A DNA stretch of 64,000 nucleotides from Actinomycetes bacterium (GTDB lineage: Bacteria; Actinomycetota; Acidimicrobiia; Acidimicrobiales; Bog-793), in the NCBI GenBank assembly GCA_021796535.1, contig JAKABW010000001.1:62001-126000 (forward strand), in the 5' to 3' direction. Within the stretch, counting starts at the first letter, position 1. Every line of letters begins with the position of its first letter. The notes beneath the pieces were generated by a model. The model had not been told where the DNA came from and made no database searches. It saw only the letters and a list, made by a program, of their open reading frames with translations. The position numbers and the translations under genes were made by a program. Positions 50,507-61,137 of this stretch are shown one piece after another.

Positions 50507-50986
50507 ATGTCAGATATAAAAGATATTTTAGCAAAAGTACCGCTTTTCAGGCAACTTCCCGAACAAGCGATTGCCTTGCTTTCTGAATGCGCAGAGGAAG
50601 TATCCTTTGAACCGGAAACACAAATACTTACCGAAGGTGCAATGGCTTCTACTTTTTATATCATAAAATCAGGAGAAGTATCTTTACAGGTGCAACAACC
50701 TCAATCTATTCCTTTGATCATACAGACAATAAATGCCAATTCACTGCTCGGCCTTTCTTGGATTACTCCGCCTTATCAGTGGTCATTTGACGCCATTACA
50801 TTGGAAAAAGTAGAGGCCGTTGAATTCCATGCCGCATGCGTCAGGGAGAAATTATCTCTGTATCCCGAATACGGATTTTTAATTATGCAGTCAATCCTCG
50901 AAGTTTTTTTGGAGCGTTTGCAGGCCACAAGGACAAGAATGCTTGATATTTACGGGGTCACTAAAGAGGTAATACCAGGTGACTAG
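50507..50986 (+). CDS. Stand-alone cyclic nucleotide-binding domain protein, no HTH
   Basis: cNBD pattern [53 protein letters not shown]; ends after the C-helix with no winged helix. Confidence 0.88.
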   Translation: MSDIKDILAKVPLFRQLPEQAIALLSECAEEVSFEPETQILTEGAMASTFYIIKSGEVSLQVQQPQSIPLIIQTINANSLLGLSWITPPYQWSFDAITLEKVEAVEFHAACVREKLSLYPEYGFLIMQSILEVFLERLQATRTRMLDIYGVTKEVIPGD

Positions 50987-51857
50987 TGCAAATCAGACTT
51001 CGGAAATTGAATACGGCAATGCAGGCGAGACAGAAGAGTCCCCCTTTGTTCCTTTGCCTTACAAAATCGTAAGTAAGCACAAAGATACTCAGGATATCGC
51101 CACAATTGCCATTGAGCCCGTTGAGGGTTCAATAAAGCCTTATAAAAGCGGACAATTTAATATGCTTACAGCGTACCGGGTCGGAGAAGTTGCCATTTCG
51201 ATCAGTTCGGAACCCACTTCGGCAAAAAGAATTGTACACACTATACGCGATGTGGGGGCGGTAAGTCATGCCCTTATCAATTCGGAAATAGGGGATATGA
51301 TAGGCGTAAGGGGGCCGTTTGGAACCGACTGGCAGACAAGCGATCCGGGTGATGCGGATTATGTGGTTGTTGCGGGAGGAATAGGCTTGGCGCCTTTGCG
51401 GGGAGCAATTTTTGAACTGGCAAACCAAATAGGAAAAAAGCGGAAAGTCAACCTCCTCGTGGGGGCCAGGTCGCCGGATCAAATCATCTATGTCGCCGAC
51501 ATGAGGCGTTTGGAACAGTTGGGTGTCAAAGTTTATGAAACGGTGGATATAGCCGATTCGAATTGGCGTGGTTCCGTGGGTCTGGTCACGGAGCTTATTG
51601 ACAAAGCTGTCTTTGATCCGAGTAATACAAAAGCCCTGCTGTGTGGGCCTGAAATTATGATCCGCTTTACCGCCAGAAAACTTATAGAATCCGGCATCGA
51701 CCCTCAGTCCATATTGGTTTCTTTGGAAAGAAATATGCAGTGCGGCATAGGGTTATGCGGGCACTGTCAGCTGGGCCCCTACTTGATCTGCAGGGACGGA
51801 CCCGTATTTACTTGGGCCCCGCTTGTCAAAGATTTATTATCACAAAAGGAGAGATAA
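50979..51857 (+). CDS. FAD/NAD(P)-binding hydrogenase subunit (gamma / HyhG-like)
   Basis: Ferredoxin reductase-like domain ([12 protein letters not shown]) and C-terminal [23 protein letters not shown]. Confidence 0.92.
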   Translation: MTSANQTSEIEYGNAGETEESPFVPLPYKIVSKHKDTQDIATIAIEPVEGSIKPYKSGQFNMLTAYRVGEVAISISSEPTSAKRIVHTIRDVGAVSHALINSEIGDMIGVRGPFGTDWQTSDPGDADYVVVAGGIGLAPLRGAIFELANQIGKKRKVNLLVGARSPDQIIYVADMRRLEQLGVKVYETVDIADSNWRGSVGLVTELIDKAVFDPSNTKALLCGPEIMIRFTARKLIESGIDPQSILVSLERNMQCGIGLCGHCQLGPYLICRDGPVFTWAPLVKDLLSQKER

Positions 51858-52618
51858 TGGGGAAAGCCAAATTAGCGGTTTGGAAATTTGCCTCATGTGA
51901 CGGGTGTCAATTGTCAATTTTGGATTGTGAAGATGAGCTTTTGTCCATAGCGGAAGCCGTTGAGATAGCCAACTTTACCGAAATGACCAGAAAGGTGACG
52001 GACGGGCCATACGATATATCCTTGGTTGAGGGCTCCGTCACGACGGCAAATGACGCTCAGCGTATAGTCGAGATAAGGAAAAGTTCTCAAACGGTTGTCG
52101 CCATAGGCGCTTGCGCAACGGCGGGAGGAATACAAGCCCTCAGAAATTATGCGGACATAGATGAGTATTTAGGCGCTGTTTATGCCCATCCCGAATACAT
52201 ATCCACACTGACCACCAGCAAACCCATAAGTGATTTTATTAAAGTCGATTTGGAATTGCGCGGATGTCCCGTAAATAAAGAACATCTTATTGAGTTAGTG
52301 GCGTCTGCTTTGGCCGGCAGGAAACCGCGCATACCCCATTTTAGTGTTTGTGAAGAATGCAAAATGAAAGGAAATGTGTGCGTTCTCGTGGGACAAAAGA
52401 TGCCCTGTCTGGGCCCCGTCACCAGTGCGGGATGCGGTGCACTTTGCCCCGCCGTGGGGCGCGGTTGCTATGGCTGCTTCGGCCCGGTGAAAAACGCAAA
52501 CACTGCATCACTTGCCACCCGTCTTAAGGCAAACGGCACTGATCCGGATAAGATTCGCAGGATGTTTAAGACGTTTAACGCAAATACAAAAGCATTCGAA
52601 AGGGAGTTCTCGTCATAA
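51857..52618 (+). CDS. NiFe hydrogenase small subunit (HyhS-like)
   Basis: [34 protein letters not shown] and further Cys motifs; ATG 51857 after an AAAGGAGA SD. Track start 51740 overlaps the previous gene. Confidence 0.94.
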   Translation: MGKAKLAVWKFASCDGCQLSILDCEDELLSIAEAVEIANFTEMTRKVTDGPYDISLVEGSVTTANDAQRIVEIRKSSQTVVAIGACATAGGIQALRNYADIDEYLGAVYAHPEYISTLTTSKPISDFIKVDLELRGCPVNKEHLIELVASALAGRKPRIPHFSVCEECKMKGNVCVLVGQKMPCLGPVTSAGCGALCPAVGRGCYGCFGPVKNANTASLATRLKANGTDPDKIRRMFKTFNANTKAFEREFSS

Positions 52619-53922
52619 TGGAAAAGGAAAAGGCAACTTCTTCATGCGACATAGACGTTCACGGCATTGCCAGAGTGGAAGGGGAGGGCGCCCTCCATGT
52701 TCATATCGACAACGGCGAACTAAAGAACGTAGAGTTGGAAATTTTTGAACCGCCTAGATTCTTTGAGGCTTTTCTACGCGGGCGGGGATTTGAAGAGCCT
52801 CCCGACATTACGGCGCGTATCTGCGGCATCTGTCCCGTCGCATATCAGATGTCAGCGTGTCTGGCAATTGAGGACGCCTGTTCTGCAAAAGTCAGCGATG
52901 AAATACAGACCTTGCGGAGGCTTCTCTATTGTGGCGAGTGGATCCAGAGTCATGTACTGCATGTTTTCTTGCTGCACGCCCCAGACTTTTTCGGTTTGGA
53001 GGATGCGGTTGAACTGGCAAAAATAAATAGAAACGCCGTAGAGCGGGGTCTGTTTATGAAAAAAATAGGCAATAAACTCATGGAGGTGGTGGGCGGTCGT
53101 GCCATTCATCCGGTCAATGTCAAAGTCGGCGGCTTTTACACTGCACCCACAAAGCAGGATCTGGAAGCCCTTGTCGATGATTTAAAACAAGCCCTGGAAT
53201 ATGCGGTCTGGGCAACGGCATGGGTATCGACATTTGAGTTTCCCGATATCGTGACCTCATATCCTCTGGTGTCTTTGGTGCACGATACTTTATACCCGAT
53301 AGATTGCGGAACAGTCGCTTCCACCGAAGGTTTCAACGTTTCCCCGAAAGATTTTCTGGACCGCATCGTGGAGGAACACGTTGCCAGGTCCAGTGCTCTG
53401 CACGCCAAACTGAACGGCGAAACCCCTTATTTGACGGGCCCCATGGCCAGGTTTAACTTAAATTATGACCGCCTGACGCCCATTGCCCGGGAGTGTGCCG
53501 AGGCAAGCGGAATAGAGAAAGGTTGCCGCAATCCCTTTAAGACAATTATTATGAGGTCTCTGGAAACGGTCGTGGCTCTTGAGGAGGCTTTACGCATTAT
53601 AGAAAATTACGTGAAACCCGACCCGAGTTTTGTGGAGATCACGGCCAAAGCAGCTACCGGTTACGGTGCCACAGAAGCCCCGAGAGGCATTATTGTGCAC
53701 AGGTATGTATTGGGCAGTGACGGCCTTATCAAAGAGGCCCAGATCGTGCCCCCCACTTCACAAAATCAGGCGGCGATAGAAGAAGACCTCAAAAATGTCA
53801 TAGCCAACAATATGGATTTGGATCGGGAACAGCTGACCAATTACTGTGAAACGGCGGTCAGAAATCACGACCCATGCATATCCTGTTCGGCTCACTTCCT
53901 GAATGTGGATATTAAGCGGTAG
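52618..53922 (+). CDS. NiFe hydrogenase large subunit (HyhL-like, group 3b type)
   Basis: L1 motif ARICGICPVAYQMSA and L2 motif NHDPCISCSAHFLN. Confidence 0.95.
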   Translation: MEKEKATSSCDIDVHGIARVEGEGALHVHIDNGELKNVELEIFEPPRFFEAFLRGRGFEEPPDITARICGICPVAYQMSACLAIEDACSAKVSDEIQTLRRLLYCGEWIQSHVLHVFLLHAPDFFGLEDAVELAKINRNAVERGLFMKKIGNKLMEVVGGRAIHPVNVKVGGFYTAPTKQDLEALVDDLKQALEYAVWATAWVSTFEFPDIVTSYPLVSLVHDTLYPIDCGTVASTEGFNVSPKDFLDRIVEEHVARSSALHAKLNGETPYLTGPMARFNLNYDRLTPIARECAEASGIEKGCRNPFKTIIMRSLETVVALEEALRIIENYVKPDPSFVEITAKAATGYGATEAPRGIIVHRYVLGSDGLIKEAQIVPPTSQNQAAIEEDLKNVIANNMDLDREQLTNYCETAVRNHDPCISCSAHFLNVDIKR

Positions 53923-53935
53923 TCGGCGGAGTCAC

Positions 53936-54397
53936 ATGAGCGTTCAGAAAAACAGCAAGACGGTGATAGCAGGTATAGGAAATTACTATCGCTGTGACGA
54001 CGGAGCGGGTCCTCAAATTGCCGACGAAGTGGCCGACATTACCAATACGGAAAATATAGGCCCAATATCGGAACCCCTGGATTTGATAGAGCAATTTGAA
54101 GGAGTGGGGCTGGCAATTCTGGTCGATGCCATGAACTCCGGAGAGCCTCCCGGCACGATCAGGATCTTTGAGGCAGACATGTTGTCAGAAAAACGGCAGT
54201 TGACAAGCACACACGGTATAGGGTTGGAAAGAACTCTGCAATTGGCAGTCGCATTGGGAAAGAATCCGGAAAAAGTGATAGTAGTCGGCATAGAGGGCAA
54301 GGTTTTTGAGGATGGCACGGCTCTTTCCCCGGAGGTCGCAAGGGCCGTGCCGGATGCGGTAAAAATTATCAATCAGATCATCTTGTCCGAATACTAA
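53936..54397 (+). CDS. Hydrogenase maturation protease (HycI/HybD family)
   Basis: VIAGIGNYYRCDDGAGPQIADEV, THGIGLERTL; follows the large subunit gene. Confidence 0.92.
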   Translation: MSVQKNSKTVIAGIGNYYRCDDGAGPQIADEVADITNTENIGPISEPLDLIEQFEGVGLAILVDAMNSGEPPGTIRIFEADMLSEKRQLTSTHGIGLERTLQLAVALGKNPEKVIVVGIEGKVFEDGTALSPEVARAVPDAVKIINQIILSEY

Positions 54398-54548
54398 AAG
54401 CCTTTCCGCACCCAAACAGCTTTGGGAGAAAAACTTCACGGGTTTCCCGGCGGCTGTGGGGAAATGTCAAGAACAAAGTCTTAATCGATTCACTCAACTG
54501 ATAAGTGGCTGCAAAGCCTGCGGCGCATAGCGATAAGTCAATGCATGA

Positions 54549-54580
54549 CGCCGACAAAAGAAGGCCGACTTTTGTTGGCG
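54549..54580 (+). terminator. Probable intrinsic terminator downstream of the hydrogenase operon
   Basis: CGCCGACAAAAG / CTTTTGTTGGCG hairpin (one G-T pair), with a T-rich segment (TTATTTTTCC) a few nt later. Confidence 0.5.
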
Positions 54581-54657
54581 ATAAAGTTATTTTTCCGGTT
54601 TTGATATTTTATAATATGTCATAATACACTAAATCAATAGCTGCAAGCTAGGGATCT

Positions 54658-54730
54658 GCCGGTGTGGCGCAGTTGGTAGCGCAGGCGATTTGTAATCGTC
54701 AGGTCGTGGGTTCGAGTCCCTCCACCGGCT
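54658..54730 (+). tRNA. tRNA-Thr (anticodon TGT)
   Basis: Cloverleaf with 7-bp acceptor GCCGGTG/CACCGGC, anticodon loop TTTGTAA, T-arm GGGTTCGAGTCCC. Confidence 0.95.
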
Positions 54731-54950
54731 CCGGTACAGTTGTGAGTTACCTGTTGAAATTATTATGAGTTTGTTACAATTCCTAATATGAAATCGCTTT
54801 ACCACAAGTGATTTTGCTATTGTTGTACTGCTTACGGCGCAGCCTGTGGACTGCCGCTAAAGTACGATAAATTTTATATGAACGAATTATGTGCGCTATA
54901 GTTAGAACCTAGGCATTGATCACATATTTCAAGACGAAAACAAAAAGTAA

Positions 54951-56150
<1,200 letters not shown>

Positions 56151-56177
56151 CCCACTTCAACTTATTAGCCCGGGCTT

Positions 56178-57467
56178 ATGCTTAAACTACGCAAAAAAAA
56201 TACCGGAAGAAAGTTATCTGGAACCACTAAAAAGCAGTCAGTAAGAAAAATATTACTGCTGTTTTTAGTGGTTCTTGTTTTGGCTCTTTTAATCGGTGAA
56301 ATCACCAACGATACTCTTCACTCATCCGATTCTTATTACAAGATCAACGTAAAAAGCTACTTTGATGCCTCTGTCCCCATCTTGGAAGATTCCAACGTCT
56401 TGGGACAGGAAGTGACTGACTTACGATCCGGTAATTTGAGGCAGACTTCTTTGACCGTGTTGTCGGCAGAACTTGCAAGTCTCAAAAGCCAGGCTATGAC
56501 AGATATTTCCGAATTGAATAATCTTGGCATTGCTTCTCCGGATGCAAAAGTTGCCTCTCTCCTTTCGTCCGTTTTGGAGCTTCGCTACGGTGCCCTTTTG
56601 CATATGTCGAAGGCTTTGGCAACCTTATCCGTTTCCGGAGGCCCAGTTTCTTCTTCGGCGGTTGTCGGCTTCGTGGAAGCCGGCAAGGAAATAAGAAGCG
56701 CCAACCGTCTCTTTCAGGATCTGGGTAAATATACGAAAAAAAAGCGTCTGTACAAGTACGCTCTTCCCGCTACAGCCTGGGGAGCACCTCTTGGGACGTG
56801 GGATGCATCTCCCGTCAGAAATTGGCTGCACGGTCTGTCATATACTTTTTCCGGCAACAGCGGTCTCGTGATATCGGATATCTCCACTTCTCCCCTCGCT
56901 GTTAAGATCATAGGCCTTCCACAACCAGCCACGACAACGTCTTCCACGACGACAACGTCTTCCACGACGACAACGCTTGCCGGCTCCCGCTCTTCGACGG
57001 GATCTTCGACGACGACTTCTGCCGCGGGTAAGGCCAAAAGCAAGACAACGCACAAGAAGCAGAAGAAAAGCAAAGGTCGCGGCAAAGTGACGACAACTTT
57101 TATTGCCATAACTTCTTCAACTCTGCAAATCCCGCCTTCGCAGTCGACTTCTGTTTTGGCCCCCACCTCTTCGCTGGTCGTCAAAGTGGTTGTGACAAAC
57201 GAAAGCGTAAGGGAGGCCACAAATTCGGTGTTGTCGGTGACCATTCGGGGACAGAGTCCCGGCAAAAACAGCAAAGCTCCTCCGGTAACCCTGAATACCA
57301 CGCAAACCGTGCACTTGTCGCCGATTTCTCCTTCGGGAAGCCGGTATATCAGTCGGCGTTTCAAACACCTGCATTTGGGGGGCCTGTACAGGCTGAGTGT
57401 TCAATTGTCCGCCCCCGGTTTTCGGAGTTCTTCGGGACAGGTTAGATTGCAAGTGGCTTCCTCTTAG
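56178..57467 (+). CDS. Membrane-anchored extracytoplasmic protein with Thr/Ser-rich linker, unknown function
   Basis: Basic N-terminus plus one TM (ILLLFLVVLVLALLIG), TTTSSTTTTSSTTTT linker, KSKTTHKKQKKSKGRGK segment, beta-rich C-terminal domain. Confidence 0.75.
   Translation: MLKLRKKNTGRKLSGTTKKQSVRKILLLFLVVLVLALLIGEITNDTLHSSDSYYKINVKSYFDASVPILEDSNVLGQEVTDLRSGNLRQTSLTVLSAELASLKSQAMTDISELNNLGIASPDAKVASLLSSVLELRYGALLHMSKALATLSVSGGPVSSSAVVGFVEAGKEIRSANRLFQDLGKYTKKKRLYKYALPATAWGAPLGTWDASPVRNWLHGLSYTFSGNSGLVISDISTSPLAVKIIGLPQPATTTSSTTTTSSTTTTLAGSRSSTGSSTTTSAAGKAKSKTTHKKQKKSKGRGKVTTTFIAITSSTLQIPPSQSTSVLAPTSSLVVKVVVTNESVREATNSVLSVTIRGQSPGKNSKAPPVTLNTTQTVHLSPISPSGSRYISRRFKHLHLGGLYRLSVQLSAPGFRSSSGQVRLQVASS
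56931..56975 (+). repeat. 18-nt tandem repeat (2.5 copies of ACGACAACGTCTTCCACG)
   Basis: Two identical 18-nt units plus ACGACAACG; encodes the TTTSST linker. Confidence 0.9.
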
Positions 57468-57487
57468 GGGAAGAAAGCGGGTCGGTA

Positions 57488-58762
57488 TTAAATCTGAGGC
57501 CTGTTATGCCAAGCGGATTCTGCCAAGCGGATTATTTCTTGGGGCGGTTTCCTGAGTTGTCGCGATACGGTTTTAACGTCGTCGTATTCGACTTTAATTC
57601 TGTTTCGCGAACTCTTTACCCTGATTTCGTAGCCGCTTACCGACACTGTTTCAAAGTGACGGCTCAGTTCATAACGGCCGACCTCTCTCACTCTTATGCC
57701 AAAAGTGCCCGTAATATCGAAAAGCAATTCCAGCAGAACTTCCAGACTGTCTTTTTTTATGAGGCAACAGAAAACATTGCCAGGCCGGCCCTTTTTCATT
57801 ACGGCGGGAGTGATCCAGGCATCCAATGCGCCGTTTTCCAGACAGCTTTGCAGGCAAAAAGATAGATTTTCACCCGTGATATCGTCCAAATTGGTTTCCA
57901 ACACAAACATTTGTGAGTAAATGCTTCCGCCGCCGGTGGTTTGGTCAGGGCCGGGCTTGCCGATGACTACCTGTGCCAGGTTGGGTATTTTGGGGATGAT
58001 TTTGGATCCGGCCCCGTAGCCTACCCGTTTTAGAGACATTTCTGGCATGGGACCGAATGCTTTTGCCAGGGTGGCAAGTAAGACCGCTCCGGTGGGGGTA
58101 ATCAATTCCTCTTCGATGTCGGTGCCTTGTATCGGTATATCTTTCAGTATTTCCAAAACGGCAGGCCCCGGGTTTGTAATGACTCCGTGGTCTGTATTTA
58201 TCGTTCCGTATCCCGTTCGGACGGGACTTGAGTAGACGTCTTTAATTTCTAAAATTTCCAAGGCTGCAACGGTGCCGACTATGTCAACTATTGTGTCCTG
58301 TCCGCCGAGTTCGTGAAAGTGAACGTCAAACTTGTCTTTGTTGTGTATTTTGCCTTCCGCTTCGGCGAGTTTGTGAAAAGCAAAGGCCGCTTTGTCCGCG
58401 ATGCTTGTCGGCAGTTTCGCCTCTTCCAAGAGCAAGAGGATGTCTTTTAATTTTCTTGCGGCTTGATCTTTTTCATAGCCGACATTTATCTTGGTGGCTT
58501 TTACCGAATTGCGTTCAACTTGTTCCGCATCCAAAGACCATCGGCCGATTTTCAGGCCCGACAAAATGTCCTTTAGTTCTTTGAGGTCGGCACCGGCATC
58601 TATGAGACATCCGAGTGCCATATCCCCGGAAAAACCGGAAAAGCAATTAAACCAAGCCGTGAGGGAATTGTCGCTTTTCGAAAGCTCCTTTTTTGGCGTT
58701 GTATTGCTTGAAGAACACATGCGTATCGGTGCCTCGCCTGGGTTAAAGTCGGTCAGCGTCAA
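57488..58762 (-). CDS. larC: Nickel-pincer cofactor biosynthesis protein LarC (single uninterrupted ORF)
   Basis: WFNCFSGFSGDMALGCLIDAG, HFHELGGQDTIVDIVGTVAALE, ITPTGAVLLATLA, LETNLDDITGE. Confidence 0.92.
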   Translation of the reverse strand: MTLTDFNPGEAPIRMCSSSNTTPKKELSKSDNSLTAWFNCFSGFSGDMALGCLIDAGADLKELKDILSGLKIGRWSLDAEQVERNSVKATKINVGYEKDQAARKLKDILLLLEEAKLPTSIADKAAFAFHKLAEAEGKIHNKDKFDVHFHELGGQDTIVDIVGTVAALEILEIKDVYSSPVRTGYGTINTDHGVITNPGPAVLEILKDIPIQGTDIEEELITPTGAVLLATLAKAFGPMPEMSLKRVGYGAGSKIIPKIPNLAQVVIGKPGPDQTTGGGSIYSQMFVLETNLDDITGENLSFCLQSCLENGALDAWITPAVMKKGRPGNVFCCLIKKDSLEVLLELLFDITGTFGIRVREVGRYELSRHFETVSVSGYEIRVKSSRNRIKVEYDDVKTVSRQLRKPPQEIIRLAESAWHNRPQI

Positions 58763-58771
58763 CCGTCAAAA

Positions 58772-59554
58772 TCAATCCGTCTTGTTGTAGGAGATACCCT
58801 GCAGGATCCTCATTGTAGCATATGCCGCACCAAAGCCGTTATCTATACCCATGACAGTGATCCCCGCAGCACAAGAAGACGTCATGGCAAGAAGAGCCGT
58901 AATTCCTTCGAATCCGGAACCGTATCCCGTACTGGTGGGAACGGCTATAATCGGTACGGCCACCAGTCCTCCCACGACGGATGAAAGTGCTCCTTCCATG
59001 CCGGCCACCACTATGACAATGTCTGCTTCCAACAGCTCATCCAAATGGGAAAAGAGTCTGTGGATGCCGGCGACCCCGCAGTCGCGCAGGTAAGAGGGTT
59101 CCGTTCCGTAGGCGCGGAGGACGGCACCGCATTCGTCCGCCACGGGCTGGTCGGAAGTTCCGGCGGTGACGATCAGTACTTTATGACTTTGTTGCGGATT
59201 GTGCTTCCAAGAGATTAAATAAAGTGTCTGGCGGGAATGTCTGATTGGCGTGACAACGCCGTCGGGGCAACTCTTCAGCACTTCCTCCGTTTGGTCTTCC
59301 CTTGCCCTTGTCAGTAAAACCGGAGAGGAGGATTTTTCCAGTAAATTGCCGACGATCAAAGCGCATTGCTCGCTGGTCTTGCCCGGGGCGTATACGGCTT
59401 CGGGCAATCCTTGTCTGAGCAATCTGTGGTGATCTACTTTGGCAAAGTCCAGATCGTCAAAGGGCATCAGCCGCAATTGTCTCAGAAGCTCATCGGGCGT
59501 AATTTCCTGTCTGCTGAGTTGGTGCAGTAATTCCAGAGTGGTTTTTTTATCCAT
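58772..59554 (-). CDS. larB: Nickel-pincer cofactor biosynthesis protein LarB
   Basis: PurE-like C-terminal domain (VTAGTSDQPVADECGAVLRAYG, VVAGMEGALSSVVGGLVAVPIIAVPTSTGYG). Confidence 0.92.
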   Translation of the reverse strand: MDKKTTLELLHQLSRQEITPDELLRQLRLMPFDDLDFAKVDHHRLLRQGLPEAVYAPGKTSEQCALIVGNLLEKSSSPVLLTRAREDQTEEVLKSCPDGVVTPIRHSRQTLYLISWKHNPQQSHKVLIVTAGTSDQPVADECGAVLRAYGTEPSYLRDCGVAGIHRLFSHLDELLEADIVIVVAGMEGALSSVVGGLVAVPIIAVPTSTGYGSGFEGITALLAMTSSCAAGITVMGIDNGFGAAYATMRILQGISYNKTD

Positions 59555-59855
59555 AATAAACAGTCGCCAATGTCATATACCGGAACATCGTGTCCAAGTC
59601 ATGCCTCACTTCTCCGATATGTATGTATATTTGCGTATATTTAAAATCAAATTCTATAGTAAGTGAGGGCACCAGTGGATGGTTAGGGAAAAATAGCAAA
59701 AATAATGTAGACCGAAAACCCGGACCCGGCTTTTGGCAAGCATAAGGTTTTGGGTAAGCACAGATGCTACCATACTCATATAGGTTATGAACTGAGGCGT
59801 TGTTTAAACCGGTATAAAGAAAAACCGGAACTGTTTTCGGGGGTCAAGAGGTGCT

Positions 59856-60824
59856 TTGATGGCGCAACTGCATAAGGATAAAAAAACCGTCTCCGCGGAC
59901 AAAAAACTGAAGGTGGCCTACTTGGGCCCCTCCGGTTCTTTCAGCGAAGAAGCTTTACTTGCCGCATCATTCCGGAGTATTGAACCACTGGCGGCGGACA
60001 CGATACCCGACGCCATCAAGATGGCGGACGCATCGGAAGTCGACGCGGCATTTGTGCCTTTGGAAAATTCCACCGAGGGTTCCGTTAATGTAACTTTGGA
60101 TGAGTTAATTTTTACCTCTGATTTGTTTATTACCGCCGAAGTGGTATTCAATGTTCACCTTCAGCTTTTGACCAAAGAAAAGATTGGATTGAAAGATATT
60201 TCTGAGGTCATTTCTTATCCGGTGGCTGCCGCGCAATGCCGTGATTTTTTATACTCAAAACTGCCCCAAGCCGAGTTGATTGCGGCATCTTCCACTTCCG
60301 AGGCGGCACGGACGGTAAGCCAAAGCAAGGAAAGAGGTATGGCTGCCATAGCCCCGAAGTTGTCTGCGGAGCTCTATAATTTACAGGTAATCCAGCAAAA
60401 TATCGAAGACTACCACGGCAACCAGACCAGGTTTGTTCTTGTGCAAAAAAGAAAAATACCGGCGAGAAGCGAGTCTGATAAGACAACGATAGTATGTTTT
60501 CAAAAAAAAGACAGACCAGGCAGCCTTTATTCAATTGTCGGCCAATTTGCGGCGCGCAACATTAATTTGGCGCGGATTGAATCAAGACCGACAAAAAAAG
60601 CTTTGGGGGAGTACTGCTTTGTCATCGACCTGGAAGGTCACATCAGCGACGAAGTGGTAAGCGACTGCCTTGCCGAATTGTATGCCGAACTCGGCCATAT
60701 AAAATTCTTGGGCTCCTATCCCGCTCACGCCAAATCTAACAAACATTTAACGGAAATAAAAGAAGCAAGGCGTCAGGCCTCACAGTGGCTAAAAGATCTG
60801 GAAAACTGCTTACCCAAAAGTTAG
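59856..60824 (+). CDS. pheA: Prephenate dehydratase with ACT domain
   Basis: VAYLGPSGSFSEEA, PLENSTEGSVNVTLD, TRFVLV, ACT region DRPGSLYSIVGQFAARNINLARIESRPTK. Confidence 0.95.
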   Translation: MMAQLHKDKKTVSADKKLKVAYLGPSGSFSEEALLAASFRSIEPLAADTIPDAIKMADASEVDAAFVPLENSTEGSVNVTLDELIFTSDLFITAEVVFNVHLQLLTKEKIGLKDISEVISYPVAAAQCRDFLYSKLPQAELIAASSTSEAARTVSQSKERGMAAIAPKLSAELYNLQVIQQNIEDYHGNQTRFVLVQKRKIPARSESDKTTIVCFQKKDRPGSLYSIVGQFAARNINLARIESRPTKKALGEYCFVIDLEGHISDEVVSDCLAELYAELGHIKFLGSYPAHAKSNKHLTEIKEARRQASQWLKDLENCLPKS

Positions 60825-60827
60825 CGA

Positions 60828-60858
60828 CGGATGAGGGTAATTTTTTTACCCTCATCCG
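60828..60858. terminator. Hairpin after pheA: 13-bp perfect stem with TTTTT loop
   Basis: CGGATGAGGGTAA-TTTTT-TTACCCTCATCCG; stem perfect, but the T run is in the loop rather than after the stem. Confidence 0.55.
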
Positions 60859-60935
60859 AATGCAAAACGCAATAAATTTTTTACTTTGCCAAATGTTTGA
60901 ATATTTCCTTTAAAAATTCATATATTGTAGATTCC

Positions 60936-61022
60936 GGAGGGATGGCAGAGCGGACGAATGCGACGGTCTTGAAAACCGTTGGGTGATGAGCCCCGGGGGT
61001 TCGAATCCCCCTCCCTCCGCCA
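60936..61022 (+). tRNA. tRNA-Ser (anticodon TGA), CCA encoded
   Basis: GGAGGGA/TCCCTCC acceptor, loop CTTGAAA, long variable arm, T-arm GGGGTTCGAATCCCC, encoded CCA at 61020-61022. Confidence 0.96.
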
Positions 61023-61137
61023 TATATTCTTTGACAAAAAAGCGATGCCTTTCCTATTCGGGGATGCTTTTTGGATTTTTTGTTGTTTGTTTTGGGGCCG
61101 GGTGCCGGTATTCGAATTTAAAATCTGAGGTAAAACT

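Noticed and set aside
56714-57364. 216-aa minus-strand ORF
   Set aside because: Antisense to the Ser/Thr-rich gene; VVVEDVVVVEDVVV is the mirror of the tandem repeat.
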